Part shown: positions 8,592 to 16,874 of the stretch, piece after piece
How the letters are laid out: each line of letters begins with the position of its first letter
How positions within the stretch are numbered: the stretch's first letter is position 1
Source: Aureimonas psammosilenae
GTDB lineage: Bacteria; Pseudomonadota; Alphaproteobacteria; Rhizobiales; Rhizobiaceae
DNA: 64,000 nucleotides
Direction of reading: 5' to 3'
Assembly (NCBI RefSeq): GCF_009176975.1
Contig: NZ_WEZG01000007.1
Span: 186,001 to 250,000, forward strand
Notes under the pieces: generated by a model
Told to the model about the DNA's origin: nothing
Seen by the model: only the letters and a program-made list of their open reading frames with translations
Databases searched by the model: none
Translations under genes and position numbers: made by a program

Positions 8592-8613
8592 CCACGAGGT
8601 AGTTGCCTCGTGG
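8592..8613 (+). promoter_or_regulatory. Perfect hairpin spanning the ribosome binding site and GTG start of the Crp/Fnr gene
   Basis: CCACGAGG (8592-8599), a six-base spacer TAGTTG, and CCTCGTGG (8606-8613) form an exact inverted repeat with 8-base arms. The GAGG Shine-Dalgarno-like sequence (8596-8599) is in one arm and the GTG start codon (8610-8612) in the other. Folded RNA would therefore hide both. It could equally be a DNA operator. Confidence 0.45.
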
Positions 8614-9320
8614 CGAAGCTCGAACATTACATGGAGCTTTCCGATGCCGAGCGTGACCATCTCGCGAGGCTGGAGGAGGTCGAGCGCGATTATCGCCGCC
8701 GCGAGGTCCTGACCGAGCGCGACGACGCGATGGCCGATATCATGGTGGTGAAGTCCGGCTGGGTTTACGGCAGTTCGGCCAATCCCGACGGCAGCGAGTT
8801 CGTGGCGGAACTCTACCTGCCGGGCGACTTCATCGGCATCAACCAGATCGGCTTCTTTCGCTCGCCCTTGACCTATGCCGCCGCGACCGACGCGGTGTGC
8901 TGTCCCTTTCCCAAGGTGCTGATGGCCGGGATGATGAAGGCCCACCCCCGGCTCGTCGCTCTGATCTTCTCTATCGCCTCCATCGAACATTCCGAAACCA
9001 TCGATCGGATGCGCGCCATCGGCCGCATGGGTGCGCGCGAAGCGTTGGCGATCTTTCTTCTCCAGATGCTTTCGCGTTTGCGCATCACCGCCGGCAGAGC
9101 CGACGGGAGTTCCTTCGACATGCCCTTGTCCCAGGAAATGATCGGCAACATGGTGGGGCTGTCCATGGTGTCCGTGAACCGGGCTTTCCGTCAGTTGGAA
9201 GACGAGGGGCACATCCGCCGCGACGGGCGGCGGATCGAAGTCCTGGCGCCCAAGCGTCTGGGCGAGGAGGTCGATTTCATGGACCGCCACCAGAGCATCG
9301 ACACGAGCTGGTTTCCCTGA
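8610..9320 (+). CDS. Crp/Fnr-family transcriptional regulator
   Basis: Regulator of 236 residues with an N-terminal cyclic-nucleotide-binding-type beta barrel (about residues 10-120) and a C-terminal HTH_Crp domain (about 150-215). The recognition region is MPLSQEMIGNMVGLSMVSVNRAFRQLEDEG (split here as helix, turn, helix, near 178-205). The sensor domain lacks an Fnr-type cysteine cluster at the N-terminus, so oxygen sensing through iron-sulfur is not indicated. The family N-terminus fits the GTG at 8610 (VAKLEHYMELSDAERDHLARL). An in-frame ATG at 8574 is possible but has no clear ribosome binding site. The start lies in a strong hairpin (8592-8613). It is divergent from a MarR gene. Confidence 0.9.
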   Translation: MAKLEHYMELSDAERDHLARLEEVERDYRRREVLTERDDAMADIMVVKSGWVYGSSANPDGSEFVAELYLPGDFIGINQIGFFRSPLTYAAATDAVCCPFPKVLMAGMMKAHPRLVALIFSIASIEHSETIDRMRAIGRMGAREALAIFLLQMLSRLRITAGRADGSSFDMPLSQEMIGNMVGLSMVSVNRAFRQLEDEGHIRRDGRRIEVLAPKRLGEEVDFMDRHQSIDTSWFP

Positions 9321-9412
9321 AGGCCGGGGCGCGGCGCTCCGACCCACCCGACGGAACGCCTCGGGGCTCCCGTGCCTTTTCGTTCAAAGAGCGAGTGCAG
9401 GAGACCGACCTC

Positions 9413-9673
9413 ATGTCCGATACCAACAAGAACCGCCTTGACGATCCGCGCCTCGACGCCGACCTCGCCCATGTCGGCGACGGCGACAAGACCGATCCGA
9501 AACCAGCCCGTCTCGGCTCCGCGCCGGCGCCCGACGGCGGCGATAACCCGGACCGCGCCGGCGGCGGGGTCGATCGGGAGGCGATCGGCGGCGGCGCTCC
9601 CCGCGCCAGCAGCGTCGAGGGCGTGGACGAAGCCGCGGCCGAGCGCGAATCGATCGTGGACGCGACGCGCTGA
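9413..9673 (+). CDS. Small acidic, disordered hypothetical protein
   Basis: Predicted 86-residue protein (MSDTNKNRLDDPRLDADLAH start) rich in Asp, Glu, Gly, Pro and Ala, with no membrane segment, no cysteine and little predicted order. The ATG at 9413 has a good GGAG site about ten bases upstream (GCAGGAGACC). It follows the Crp/Fnr gene by 92 bases on the same strand. The composition is like that of small general-stress or low-complexity proteins of Rhizobiales, but I recognise no family and assign no function. Confidence 0.6.
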   Translation: MSDTNKNRLDDPRLDADLAHVGDGDKTDPKPARLGSAPAPDGGDNPDRAGGGVDREAIGGGAPRASSVEGVDEAAAERESIVDATR

Positions 9674-9796
9674 TCCGACCGGCCCCGGCGGGGGCGATAT
9701 CGTCCTCGCCGAACTGCGGCAGCGGTAGGGCGAAAGCAAGGATTGTCGTCTTATAGTTCCGGGCGACAAACAACCCATGAGCTTTCGGACTTCGCG

Positions 9797-11236
9797 ATGT
9801 CCCGTTTCGACCTGATCATCATCGGCAGCGGGCCTTCCGGCCGACGCGCCGCCGTGCAGGCCGCCAAGCTCGGCAAGCGGGCCTTGGTGGTGGAAAAGCG
9901 CCAGCGCGTCGGCGGTGTGTCGGTGCATACTGGCACCATCCCCTCCAAGGCGCTGCGCGAAACGGTGCTGAACCTCACCGGGTGGCGCGAGCGCGGCTTC
10001 TACGGCGCCGCCTATCGCGTGAAGAAGGATATCTCCGCCGCCGATCTCTGGCAGCGCGGCGCCAAGGTGCTGGAACACGAGGTCGACGTTCTCGACCACC
10101 AGTTCGCGCGCAATCGCGTGGCGACCGTGCAGGGCGAAGCGCGCTTCGTGTCGCCCCACCGCATCGAAGTACGCCGCACAAGCGACGGCGAAGCCGAGCA
10201 TTTCGAGGGCGACCGCTTCCTGATCGCCTGCGGAACACGACCGCACCGGCCGACGCATGTGCCCTTCAACGGTCGCACGGTGTTCGATTCCGACGAAATC
10301 CTGAAGCTCGAGGAACTGCCGCGCTCGATGACCGTGGTCGGGGCCGGCGTCATCGGCGTCGAATATGCGACGATCTTCTCGGCGCTGGAAATCGCCGTCA
10401 CGCTGGTGGAGCCCCGCGCCACCTTCCTCGACTTCATCGATCGCGAACTGATCGAGGAGTTCATGCACGAGCTGCGCGACCGCAACGTGTCCCTGCGCCT
10501 CGGGGCGGAGGTGACGGCGGTGGAGTTCGATTCCGCCGGCCGACCGATCTGCCGCATCGCCAGCGGGCGGGACGTCACCAGCGATGTTCTTCTTTATGCC
10601 GCCGGCCGGATGGGCGCGACGGAGGGGCTCGGCCTCGAAGCGGCCGGGCTTGCCACCGACCATCGCGGCCGTTTGTCGGTCGATCCCAAGACGCTCCAGA
10701 CCGCCGTCCCGCACATTTATGCCGCGGGCGACGTGATTGGCTTCCCGAGCCTGGCGTCCACCTCGATGGAGCAGGGACGCCTCGCCGCGCTCCATGCCTT
10801 CGGCCTTCAGCCTCAGTCTCCGCCCGAGCATTTTCCTTATGGCATCTACGCCGTTCCGGAAATGTCGACGGTCGGCATGAGCGAAGAGGAAGTCCGGCAG
10901 CGAAAGATCCCTTACGAATGCGGCGTCGCGCGCTTTCGTGAAACCTCGCGCGGCCACATCATGGGCCTTCAGTCGGGCATGATGAAGATGATCTTCTCCA
11001 AGAAGTCGCGCCGGCTTCTGGGCGTCCACATCATCGGCGAAGGCGCGACCGAACTGATCCACATCGGTCAGGCGGTTCTGAACCTCAAAGGCACGATCGA
11101 CTACTTCATCGATTCGACCTTCAACTATCCGACGCTCGCCGAAGCCTACAAGATTTCGGCGCTGGATGCCTGGAACCGCGCCTTCGCGCCGAGCGCCATG
11201 CCGCCCGAGCAGCCGGCGATCGACGACGCCGCCTGA
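9797..11236 (+). CDS. sthA: Si-specific (soluble) NAD(P)+ transhydrogenase
   Basis: Cytosolic FAD enzyme of 479 residues that moves hydride between NADPH and NAD+ and so balances the two cofactor pools. It has the Rossmann FAD motif IIGSGPSG (residues 8-15), the second nucleotide motif GAGVIGVEYA and the C-terminal dimerisation domain ending in STFNYPTLAEAYKISALDAWNR. The redox-disulfide region of dihydrolipoamide dehydrogenases is replaced by GGVSVHTGTIPSK (38-50) with no cysteine, which fits a transhydrogenase rather than a lipoamide, mercury or glutathione reductase. The start is taken at ATG 9797 by family alignment, although an upstream in-frame start at 9743 exists. It ends in a hairpin shared with the convergent gene. 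Confidence 0.93.
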   Translation: MSRFDLIIIGSGPSGRRAAVQAAKLGKRALVVEKRQRVGGVSVHTGTIPSKALRETVLNLTGWRERGFYGAAYRVKKDISAADLWQRGAKVLEHEVDVLDHQFARNRVATVQGEARFVSPHRIEVRRTSDGEAEHFEGDRFLIACGTRPHRPTHVPFNGRTVFDSDEILKLEELPRSMTVVGAGVIGVEYATIFSALEIAVTLVEPRATFLDFIDRELIEEFMHELRDRNVSLRLGAEVTAVEFDSAGRPICRIASGRDVTSDVLLYAAGRMGATEGLGLEAAGLATDHRGRLSVDPKTLQTAVPHIYAAGDVIGFPSLASTSMEQGRLAALHAFGLQPQSPPEHFPYGIYAVPEMSTVGMSEEEVRQRKIPYECGVARFRETSRGHIMGLQSGMMKMIFSKKSRRLLGVHIIGEGATELIHIGQAVLNLKGTIDYFIDSTFNYPTLAEAYKISALDAWNRAFAPSAMPPEQPAIDDAA

Positions 11237-11254
11237 CGGGTTTTCGCGTCAGGC
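11231..11254. terminator. Hairpin across the convergent ends of sthA and the LLM oxidoreductase
   Basis: GCCTGACG (11231-11238) and CGTCAGGC (11247-11254) pair perfectly around GGTTTTCG. The arms contain the stop codons of both convergent genes (11234-11236 plus strand, 11249-11251 minus strand). There is no clear T run, so it is probably a compact bidirectional 3' end structure rather than a strong intrinsic terminator. Confidence 0.5.
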
Positions 11255-12280
11255 CAGCATGTCGCGCACGAGCGGCGCGACCTTCGTCCCATAGAGATGG
11301 ATGCAGCGCATCATCTTCTCATGGGACAAGGGGCCGGCGGAATATTTGAGATCGAAGCGGGAAAGGCCCAGCGCCTTCACGGTCGCCGCGATCTTGGCGG
11401 CCACCGTTTCCGGCGAGCCGATATAGAGCGAACCGTGGTCGGCCTCGCGGTCGAAGTCGGCGCGCGACAGCGCCGGCCAGCCGCGCGTGCTGCCGATCAG
11501 GGCATGCATGCGCTGATAATCGGGAAAGAACTCGTCGCGCGCCGCCTCGTCGCTCGTTCCCACATAGCCCGGCGAATGAACGCCGATCGACCGCACGGGC
11601 CGGCCGAATTCGTTGAACGCCCGGCGGTAGAGATCGGCATAAGGGCGGAAGCGGGCGGGGTTGCCGCCGATAATGGCGAGCATCATCGGCATGTCGTAGC
11701 GCGCCGCGCGCACCACCGATTCCGGCGAACCGCCGACGCCGATCCAGGTGACGAGCCGGCCCTTCTCGACGGTCGGGAAAACGCGCTGGTTTTCCAGGGG
11801 CGGGCGCGTTTGCCCGCGCCACGTCACCGCGCCGCCGGCCGCCAGCTTGGCGAAGAGGTCGAGCTTGTCCTCGAACAGCGCCTCGTATTGCGAAAGGTCA
11901 TAGCCGAAAAGCGGAAAGGATTCCGTGAAGGAGCCGCGCCCGAGAATGACTTCCGCCCGGCCGTTCGACACCGCGTCGAGGGTGGCGAAGCGCTGGAACA
12001 CGCGGATCGGGTCGTCGGACGACAGAACCGTTACGGCCGAGCCGAGCCGGATGCGGCTCGTGGAAGCGGCGAGCGCGGCGAGCACCACGTCCGGCGCGGA
12101 AACGGCGTAGTCCTCGCGGTGATGTTCGCCGATGCCGAAGAAGTCGAGCCCGCTCTCGTCGGCGAGCCGTCCTTGCGCCACGACGTTGCGCACGACCTGT
12201 GCGTGCGCCAGCGCATGACCGTCCGCCCCGGCCGTCACGTCGCCGAAAGTGTCGAGGCCGAGTTCGAGGGTCGCAGTCAT
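11249..12280 (-). CDS. LLM class flavin-dependent oxidoreductase (luciferase-like monooxygenase)
   Basis: TIM-barrel enzyme of 343 residues using FMN or coenzyme F420-like flavin binding. Family features are the N-terminal LELGLDTFGDV strand, the GIGEHHREDYAVSAPDVVLAA segment and the TSRIRLGSAVTVLSSDDP segment. ATLDAVSNGRAEVILGRGS follows, as in the alkanal monooxygenase-like group. It most probably oxidises an organic substrate with reduced flavin and oxygen, but the substrate cannot be read from sequence. I chose the ATG at 12280 because the family starts there, and the frame has an extra nine residues from 12307. It is convergent with sthA and shares a hairpin with it. Confidence 0.88.
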   Translation of the reverse strand: MTATLELGLDTFGDVTAGADGHALAHAQVVRNVVAQGRLADESGLDFFGIGEHHREDYAVSAPDVVLAALAASTSRIRLGSAVTVLSSDDPIRVFQRFATLDAVSNGRAEVILGRGSFTESFPLFGYDLSQYEALFEDKLDLFAKLAAGGAVTWRGQTRPPLENQRVFPTVEKGRLVTWIGVGGSPESVVRAARYDMPMMLAIIGGNPARFRPYADLYRRAFNEFGRPVRSIGVHSPGYVGTSDEAARDEFFPDYQRMHALIGSTRGWPALSRADFDREADHGSLYIGSPETVAAKIAATVKALGLSRFDLKYSAGPLSHEKMMRCIHLYGTKVAPLVRDMLA

Positions 12281-12363
12281 GAGGTCCGCCGTGGCACTGG
12301 ATGGCATTCGCTTCTGTCACAGCGCGCGAGGAGGAGAAAGCCGCGCGCCCGGCGACGCAGCGT

Positions 12364-12780
12364 TCAAAGCCGGTTCAGCGTCGCCTCGTCCCGTGTTCCA
12401 TCGAAGAAGCGATCGATTGCCTCTGCGAAGGGCCGAGGGTCGTCGGCCGCACGCTCGAACAGCGTCATGGAGGAGCGGAACTTCACGTCGTCGGGCGAGC
12501 CGAAGATTTCGTGGGCTGATCGCCCCGCCACCGCATTGACGAGTTGGGTACAGTGCATGAGCCGGGGCCCCAGCACCGGATGGCGCGCGAAGGCTTTCGC
12601 CTCGTCGAGCGAGCCGATCGCATAGAATTGCGCGATCGAACTGCGGCCGAGACCCGCGATCTGCGGGAAAACGAACCACATCCAATGGCTCGTCTTCCGG
12701 CCCCGGCGCAGTTCCTCCATCGCCCCCTCGATCACGGGAGCCTGGGCGTCGAGAAAGCGCGAAAGGTCGAACTCGCTCAA
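12364..12780 (-). CDS. DUF1810 family protein
   Basis: Protein of 138 residues that matches the DUF1810 family along its whole length, for example SRFLDAQAPVIEGAMEELRR, the KTSHWMWFVFPQIAGLGRS block and the RHPVLGPRL segment. The family is widespread in bacteria and fungi. Its structure is known as an alpha-helical fold, but no function is established that I can state. The start overlaps the end of the upstream Rmf/CrpP-like gene by four bases, so the two are translationally coupled on one transcript. Confidence 0.9.
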   Translation of the reverse strand: MSEFDLSRFLDAQAPVIEGAMEELRRGRKTSHWMWFVFPQIAGLGRSSIAQFYAIGSLDEAKAFARHPVLGPRLMHCTQLVNAVAGRSAHEIFGSPDDVKFRSSMTLFERAADDPRPFAEAIDRFFDGTRDEATLNRL

Positions 12781-12968
12781 GGGCTCGAAATTTCCGGCAG
12801 GGCGGCCGGGGCCACCAGGGCGGGTGGGCGCTCGGCCACCGCCCGCGCTTGTTCGTAGCCGTCGCGCCAGGACATCCAGTCCCCGCTGTCGGCGTCGTGC
12901 GGATTGGCGCTACGCGCCATCCCCGCGGCATAGGCGGCAACGCCTTCGGCCAAAGCCTTTTCGCTCAT
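12777..12968 (-). CDS. Rmf/CrpP-like small protein
   Basis: A 63-residue protein (MSEKALAEGVAAYAAGMARS start). The pattern of a helical AxxGVAAYAAGMARSxNP segment, an acidic stretch and then WMSWRDGYEQARA fits the ribosome modulation factor/CrpP fold. In that fold a Gly-x-x-Ala helix is followed by a short loop and a W..GW/Y helix. Rmf dimerises ribosomes in stationary phase, while CrpP was first described as a ciprofloxacin-modifying plasmid protein and its relatives are mostly uncharacterised. The ATG at 12968 is well inside a longer frame. It overlaps the DUF1810 gene by four bases. The family call is moderate, and the function is open. Confidence 0.6.
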   Translation of the reverse strand: MSEKALAEGVAAYAAGMARSANPHDADSGDWMSWRDGYEQARAVAERPPALVAPAALPEISSP

Positions 12969-13147
12969 GTGCTTCAGTCTCCCGCGTCCCTGCGACAAAG
13001 GCAGCCATGCGGTCGCGTCGGAATTGTGGCCGGGCACGGATGGCACGAGAACCGATTGCTCAGTAAATTCATTAGCCGTCGCAAGGACATGGCGGGCACC
13101 CCCGTTCACCCTTCTTTTTGAGCGTGCGAGGTTCCCGTAAGCTTCCG

Positions 13148-13176
13148 TTGACACGTTGTCGGGAGCCGCTCATACA
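13148..13176 (+). promoter_or_regulatory. Candidate sigma-70-type promoter for the hybrid histidine kinase
   Basis: TTGACA (13148-13153) matches the -35 consensus exactly, followed by a 17-base spacer and CATACA (13171-13176) as a weak -10. Transcription would begin near 13183. That places the in-frame ATG at 13118 outside the message and favours the GTG at 13268 as the start of the kinase. Confidence 0.4.
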
Positions 13177-13267
13177 ACTTCCTCCCCGCATCGGAGCCAG
13201 AGGCGACCCGACCGTTCTTTCTCGAGGATCGGAAGGGCGAAGCGCCGCGACAAGGACTAGTGCGCCA

Positions 13268-15871
13268 GTGAGCTTGAATGATTCCGTGAAGACGGTTTGG
13301 CCTGCCGGCGGTGGCGAGGCGGGGGCGTTGGTAAGGGCGCTGGACTGGTCTGCGACCTCGCTTGGGGGCCGCCAAAGCTGGCCGGCGCATCTGCGCGGCG
13401 CGGTGGATACGGTGGTCAATTCCCTCATCCCGAAAGTGCTGATGTGGGGCCCAGACCATGTCATGGTCTACAACGACAGTTATTCCCGGATTCTCGGCAA
13501 TTATCACCCTGCCGCCATGGGCGGGCGCGTGGCCGAGGTTCTGAAGGAGCTTTGGGACTTCAACAGGGTGGTCCTTTCCAAAGGGCTGGCGGGGGAGGTC
13601 CAGAGCTATCCCGAGCAGCGCATGACCATGCTGCGTCACGGGCAGGCGGAGGAGGTCGTCTTCGATCTTTATTATACCCCGATCCGGGGCGACGACGGCG
13701 TGGTGGCCGGCGTTCTTTGCACGGTTCTCGAAACCACGGAAAAGGTGCAGGCCGAGCGCGAGCTCCTGGCCAGCAACGAGCGCTTCCGCGCCGCCATGAA
13801 CGCGGTGAACGGCGTGCTTTGGACCAACAGCGCCGATGGCCGGATGCTCGGCGAGCAACCGGGTTGGGCGGCGCTCACCGGCCAGACCCGCGAGCAATAC
13901 GAGAACCACGGCTGGTCCGAGGCCGTGCATCCGGGCGACAGGCAGCGGACCATCGACGCCTGGAACGAGGCGGTCGCCGGCCGATCGATGTTCATCTGCG
14001 AACACCGCGTCATTCGCCATGACGGGGTTTGGCGTGACTTCTCCATTCGCGGTGTCCCGACCTTCGGGGAGGACGGCGCCATCGCGGAATGGGTCGGCGT
14101 CCATACCGACATCACCGAGCAGCGCACCGCCGAAACCTCGCTCACCGACCACGCGCATCGGCTGGAACGGCAGATCCGCCACCGTGAACGCGCCGAGGAA
14201 CAGCTTCGCGCCTTGAACGAGTCGCTCGAAAACCGCGTCGTGTCGGCCATTCAGGAGCGACGGCAGGCGGAAGTGGCGCTGGCGCAGGCGCAGAAGCTGG
14301 AAACCATCGGCAAGCTGACGGGCGGCGTCGCGCACGATTTCAACAATCTCCTTCAGGTCGTGTCCGGGAACCTGCAGCTTCTGGCCAAGGACATCGCCGG
14401 CAACGACCGCGCCGAGCGGCGGGTCGCCAACGCCATGGCCGGCGTGTCGCGCGGCGCCAAGCTCGCTTCCCAGCTTCTCGCCTTCGGCCGCCGTCAGGCG
14501 CTGGAGCCCAAGGTCGTCAACGTCACCCGCTTCGTGCGCGGCATGGACGACATGCTGCGCCGCGCCATCGGTGAGGGCATCGAGATCGAGACGGTGATGG
14601 GCGGCGGCCTGTGGAACACCTTCATCGATCCGACCCAGATCGAGAACGCCCTCCTGAACCTCGCGATCAACGCGCGCGACGCCATGGACGGCCAGGGCAA
14701 GCTGACGGTGGAACTCGGCAACGCGCATCTCGACGACACCTACGCGCGCGCCCACAGCGAGGTGACGCCCGGCCAGTACGTAATGCTCGCCGTGTCCGAT
14801 ACCGGCTGCGGCATGAGCGCCGAGGTGATGGAGAAGGTCTTCGAGCCCTTCTTCTCCACCAAAGCCGAGGGCAAGGGTTCGGGCCTCGGCCTTTCCATGG
14901 TCTACGGCTTCGTGAAGCAGTCCGGCGGCCATGTGAAGATCTATTCCGAGGTCGGGCACGGCACCACGATCCGCCTTTACCTGCCGCGCGCGGTGGGGGC
15001 CGAGGATGTCGAGGTGCGCTTGTCGAGCGAACCGGTCGTCGGCGGCCAGGAAACGATCCTCGTCGTGGAAGACGACGCGGAAGTGCGCGACACGGTGGTG
15101 GAACTCCTCACCGATCTCGGCTACCGCGTTCTGAAGGCGGTGGATGCGCAGTCCGGCCTGTCGGTCGTGGAAAGCGGCATTCCGATCGACCTCCTTTTCA
15201 CCGACGTGGTGATGCCCGGCACGCTGAAGAGCCCGGAACTGGCGCGAAAGGCCAAGGAGCGCCTGCCGAACGTCGCGGTGCTTTTCACCTCCGGCTATAC
15301 GGAAAACTCGATCGTCCATGGCGGGCGGCTGGATGCCGGCTTGGAGCTTCTGTCGAAGCCCTATACGCGCGAAGCCCTGGCGCGGAAGGTGCGCCATGTT
15401 CTGGCCAACGAGAAGCAGCGCCAAGCCGCCGGCCCCGCGCGATCCGACGCCGCGCCCCTTTCCTCCGCCCGTCCGACGGAGGCCGTTCAGCAGCGATCCT
15501 TCACGCCGCGCACGGTGCTTTTCGTGGAAGACGACTCGCTGATCCGCATGAACTCGGCCGACATGCTGCAGGAAGCCGGCCATGTGGTGATCGAGGCGGG
15601 AAGCGCCGAGGACGCGCTGGTCGCGCTGGAAGCGGCGCCGATCGAGGTGCTGGTGACGGACGTCAACCTGCCCGGCATGTCCGGTCCGCAGCTTGCCGAG
15701 AAGGCGCGCCGCATCCGGCCGGATGTGGCCGTGGTCTTCGCCACCGGCGATCCGAGCGCGCCGGGCCTCGAAGGTGCCGTGATCCTCAGGAAGCCCTATG
15801 GCGCTTCGGATCTCGATCGCGTGGTGATCGAAGCCAAGGGGCCTGCGCCCGTCGCCGTCAAGGTTTCCTGA
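13268..15871 (+). CDS. Hybrid histidine kinase with two PAS-type sensors and two receiver domains
   Basis: Probable soluble sensor kinase of 867 residues. Domains in order are an N-terminal PAS-like domain beginning DWSATSLGGRQSWPAHLR with WGPDHVMVYNDSY, a second PAS (RFRAAMNAVNGVLWTN through HTDITEQRTAE), and a coiled coil. The HisKA region follows with the phospho-acceptor His near residue 356 (GGVAHDFNNLLQ), then the HATPase_c domain with N (NLAINARDAM), DTGCGM and GSGLGLSM boxes. Two receivers come last, with acceptor Asp in TDVVMPG (near 644) and TDVNLPG (near 797). No membrane segment is visible. The first fifty residues of the longer frame (ATG 13118) look non-coding, and a promoter lies after that ATG. 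Broken pieces of a related kinase lie at 61.5-62.9 kb. The signal is unknown. Confidence 0.92.
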   Translation: MSLNDSVKTVWPAGGGEAGALVRALDWSATSLGGRQSWPAHLRGAVDTVVNSLIPKVLMWGPDHVMVYNDSYSRILGNYHPAAMGGRVAEVLKELWDFNRVVLSKGLAGEVQSYPEQRMTMLRHGQAEEVVFDLYYTPIRGDDGVVAGVLCTVLETTEKVQAERELLASNERFRAAMNAVNGVLWTNSADGRMLGEQPGWAALTGQTREQYENHGWSEAVHPGDRQRTIDAWNEAVAGRSMFICEHRVIRHDGVWRDFSIRGVPTFGEDGAIAEWVGVHTDITEQRTAETSLTDHAHRLERQIRHRERAEEQLRALNESLENRVVSAIQERRQAEVALAQAQKLETIGKLTGGVAHDFNNLLQVVSGNLQLLAKDIAGNDRAERRVANAMAGVSRGAKLASQLLAFGRRQALEPKVVNVTRFVRGMDDMLRRAIGEGIEIETVMGGGLWNTFIDPTQIENALLNLAINARDAMDGQGKLTVELGNAHLDDTYARAHSEVTPGQYVMLAVSDTGCGMSAEVMEKVFEPFFSTKAEGKGSGLGLSMVYGFVKQSGGHVKIYSEVGHGTTIRLYLPRAVGAEDVEVRLSSEPVVGGQETILVVEDDAEVRDTVVELLTDLGYRVLKAVDAQSGLSVVESGIPIDLLFTDVVMPGTLKSPELARKAKERLPNVAVLFTSGYTENSIVHGGRLDAGLELLSKPYTREALARKVRHVLANEKQRQAAGPARSDAAPLSSARPTEAVQQRSFTPRTVLFVEDDSLIRMNSADMLQEAGHVVIEAGSAEDALVALEAAPIEVLVTDVNLPGMSGPQLAEKARRIRPDVAVVFATGDPSAPGLEGAVILRKPYGASDLDRVVIEAKGPAPVAVKVS

Positions 15872-16562
15872 GGGCGAAGGACGCGACGGGAACCGCGAGG
15901 GCGAAGTCGCGCCCTTGCGTCTTCCCGCCCGCGACTTGGATGCCGACCAAGCGGCCTTCCTCGTCGAGAAGCGGGCCGCCGGAATAGCCGTGCTCGATCC
16001 GGCAGCCGACGGCCAGCGTTCCGTGCGGTCCTTGGCCGAGAACCGGGCAGGGCCGCACCGCCGTCAGCGCGTAAAGGCGGCTTTGGGCAAAGCCCGCCGA
16101 GATGAGGCTCGCGCCTTCCTCCAGCCGACCGGGCGCAGGCTCCACGAAGGCGGTTCCTTCGGGCGCCGGTTCTTGGAGCGACAACAGCGCCCAATCGTCG
16201 GCGATCGTGTCCGTCGGGGCCTTGGGGTCATAGGCGGGGCCGAGCTTGATCTCGCGCGCGACGGTCTGGAAGGCATAGGCCCCGCGGTCGTAGCCGAGCA
16301 CGAAATGGATCGATTGCGGCCGCATGAACTGGCCTGTTCCCTTGTTGAACAGACAGTGGGCAGCCGTCACCGCGACCTCGCGCGACAGGAGGATGCCGGT
16401 GCAGCGTCCATAGGCGCTGTTGTTGACCTGTCCAATGGCGGTCCAGGGCTTTTCCTTGATGTCGACACGCTCCGGCGCGCCCGCTTCCTGCGCGACGGAT
16501 GGAGCCGCGAACAGGACGCCGAGAACGGCCGGCAGCAACAGCCGCCGCTTTCGCCCCTTCAT
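15858..16562 (-). CDS. Secreted trypsin-like serine peptidase
   Basis: Exported S1-family peptidase of 234 residues. A signal peptide is evident (MKGRKRRLLLPAVLGVLFAA then PSVAQEA, cleavage after about residue 25). The catalytic triad is visible as His69 in VTAAHC, Asp122 or 123 in IADDWALL, and Ser194 in GYSGGPLLD. Paired cysteines occur around residues 54 and 70, and 172 and 187. The protein is short and lacks a PDZ domain, so it is closer to a V8/trypsin-like periplasmic or secreted protease than to DegP. The gene end overlaps the end of the hybrid kinase gene by 14 bases on the opposite strand. The start at 16562 is set by the signal peptide, while the long upstream frame is not coding. 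Confidence 0.86.
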   Translation of the reverse strand: MKGRKRRLLLPAVLGVLFAAPSVAQEAGAPERVDIKEKPWTAIGQVNNSAYGRCTGILLSREVAVTAAHCLFNKGTGQFMRPQSIHFVLGYDRGAYAFQTVAREIKLGPAYDPKAPTDTIADDWALLSLQEPAPEGTAFVEPAPGRLEEGASLISAGFAQSRLYALTAVRPCPVLGQGPHGTLAVGCRIEHGYSGGPLLDEEGRLVGIQVAGGKTQGRDFALAVPVASFALRKP

Positions 16563-16874
16563 GCGGATGGGCGGGCGTCCTTCGCCTGAAAAAGCGCGGA
16601 GCCGTCCCGCGCGATCTCCTCGTCGGCAGGCCGAACCCGTCGCGCCGCCTTCGATCCTTCCGCCTCGAAACATTCGCGACCTTTCGCTTGCTCGTCGTGG
16701 CGAGCCTCGATCCGCGCGCGGATTGTGCCGAAATGCTGGCCGATTCAACCGGGGAAGACAAGGGTGTCGATCCCGCCTCGCCGCCCAGTTTTTCGCCCCT
16801 AACCTTTCGCGCCTCGTGAAGCATGGGCGCGCCGGCCTATGTCCCCTGTCAGGAAACCAAGGGACCGGCGACGC
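16563..16874. other. 312-base divergent intergenic region
   Basis: The region separates the divergent protease and alpha-glucosidase genes and should hold both promoters. I see no convincing -35/-10 pair, palindrome, RNA or additional gene. Frames here are shadows of high GC content. Confidence 0.35.

Noticed and set aside
13106-15583. 825-codon minus-strand frame opposite the hybrid kinase
   Set aside because: His- and Arg-rich shadow sequence without motifs. The plus strand carries complete PAS, kinase and receiver motifs.
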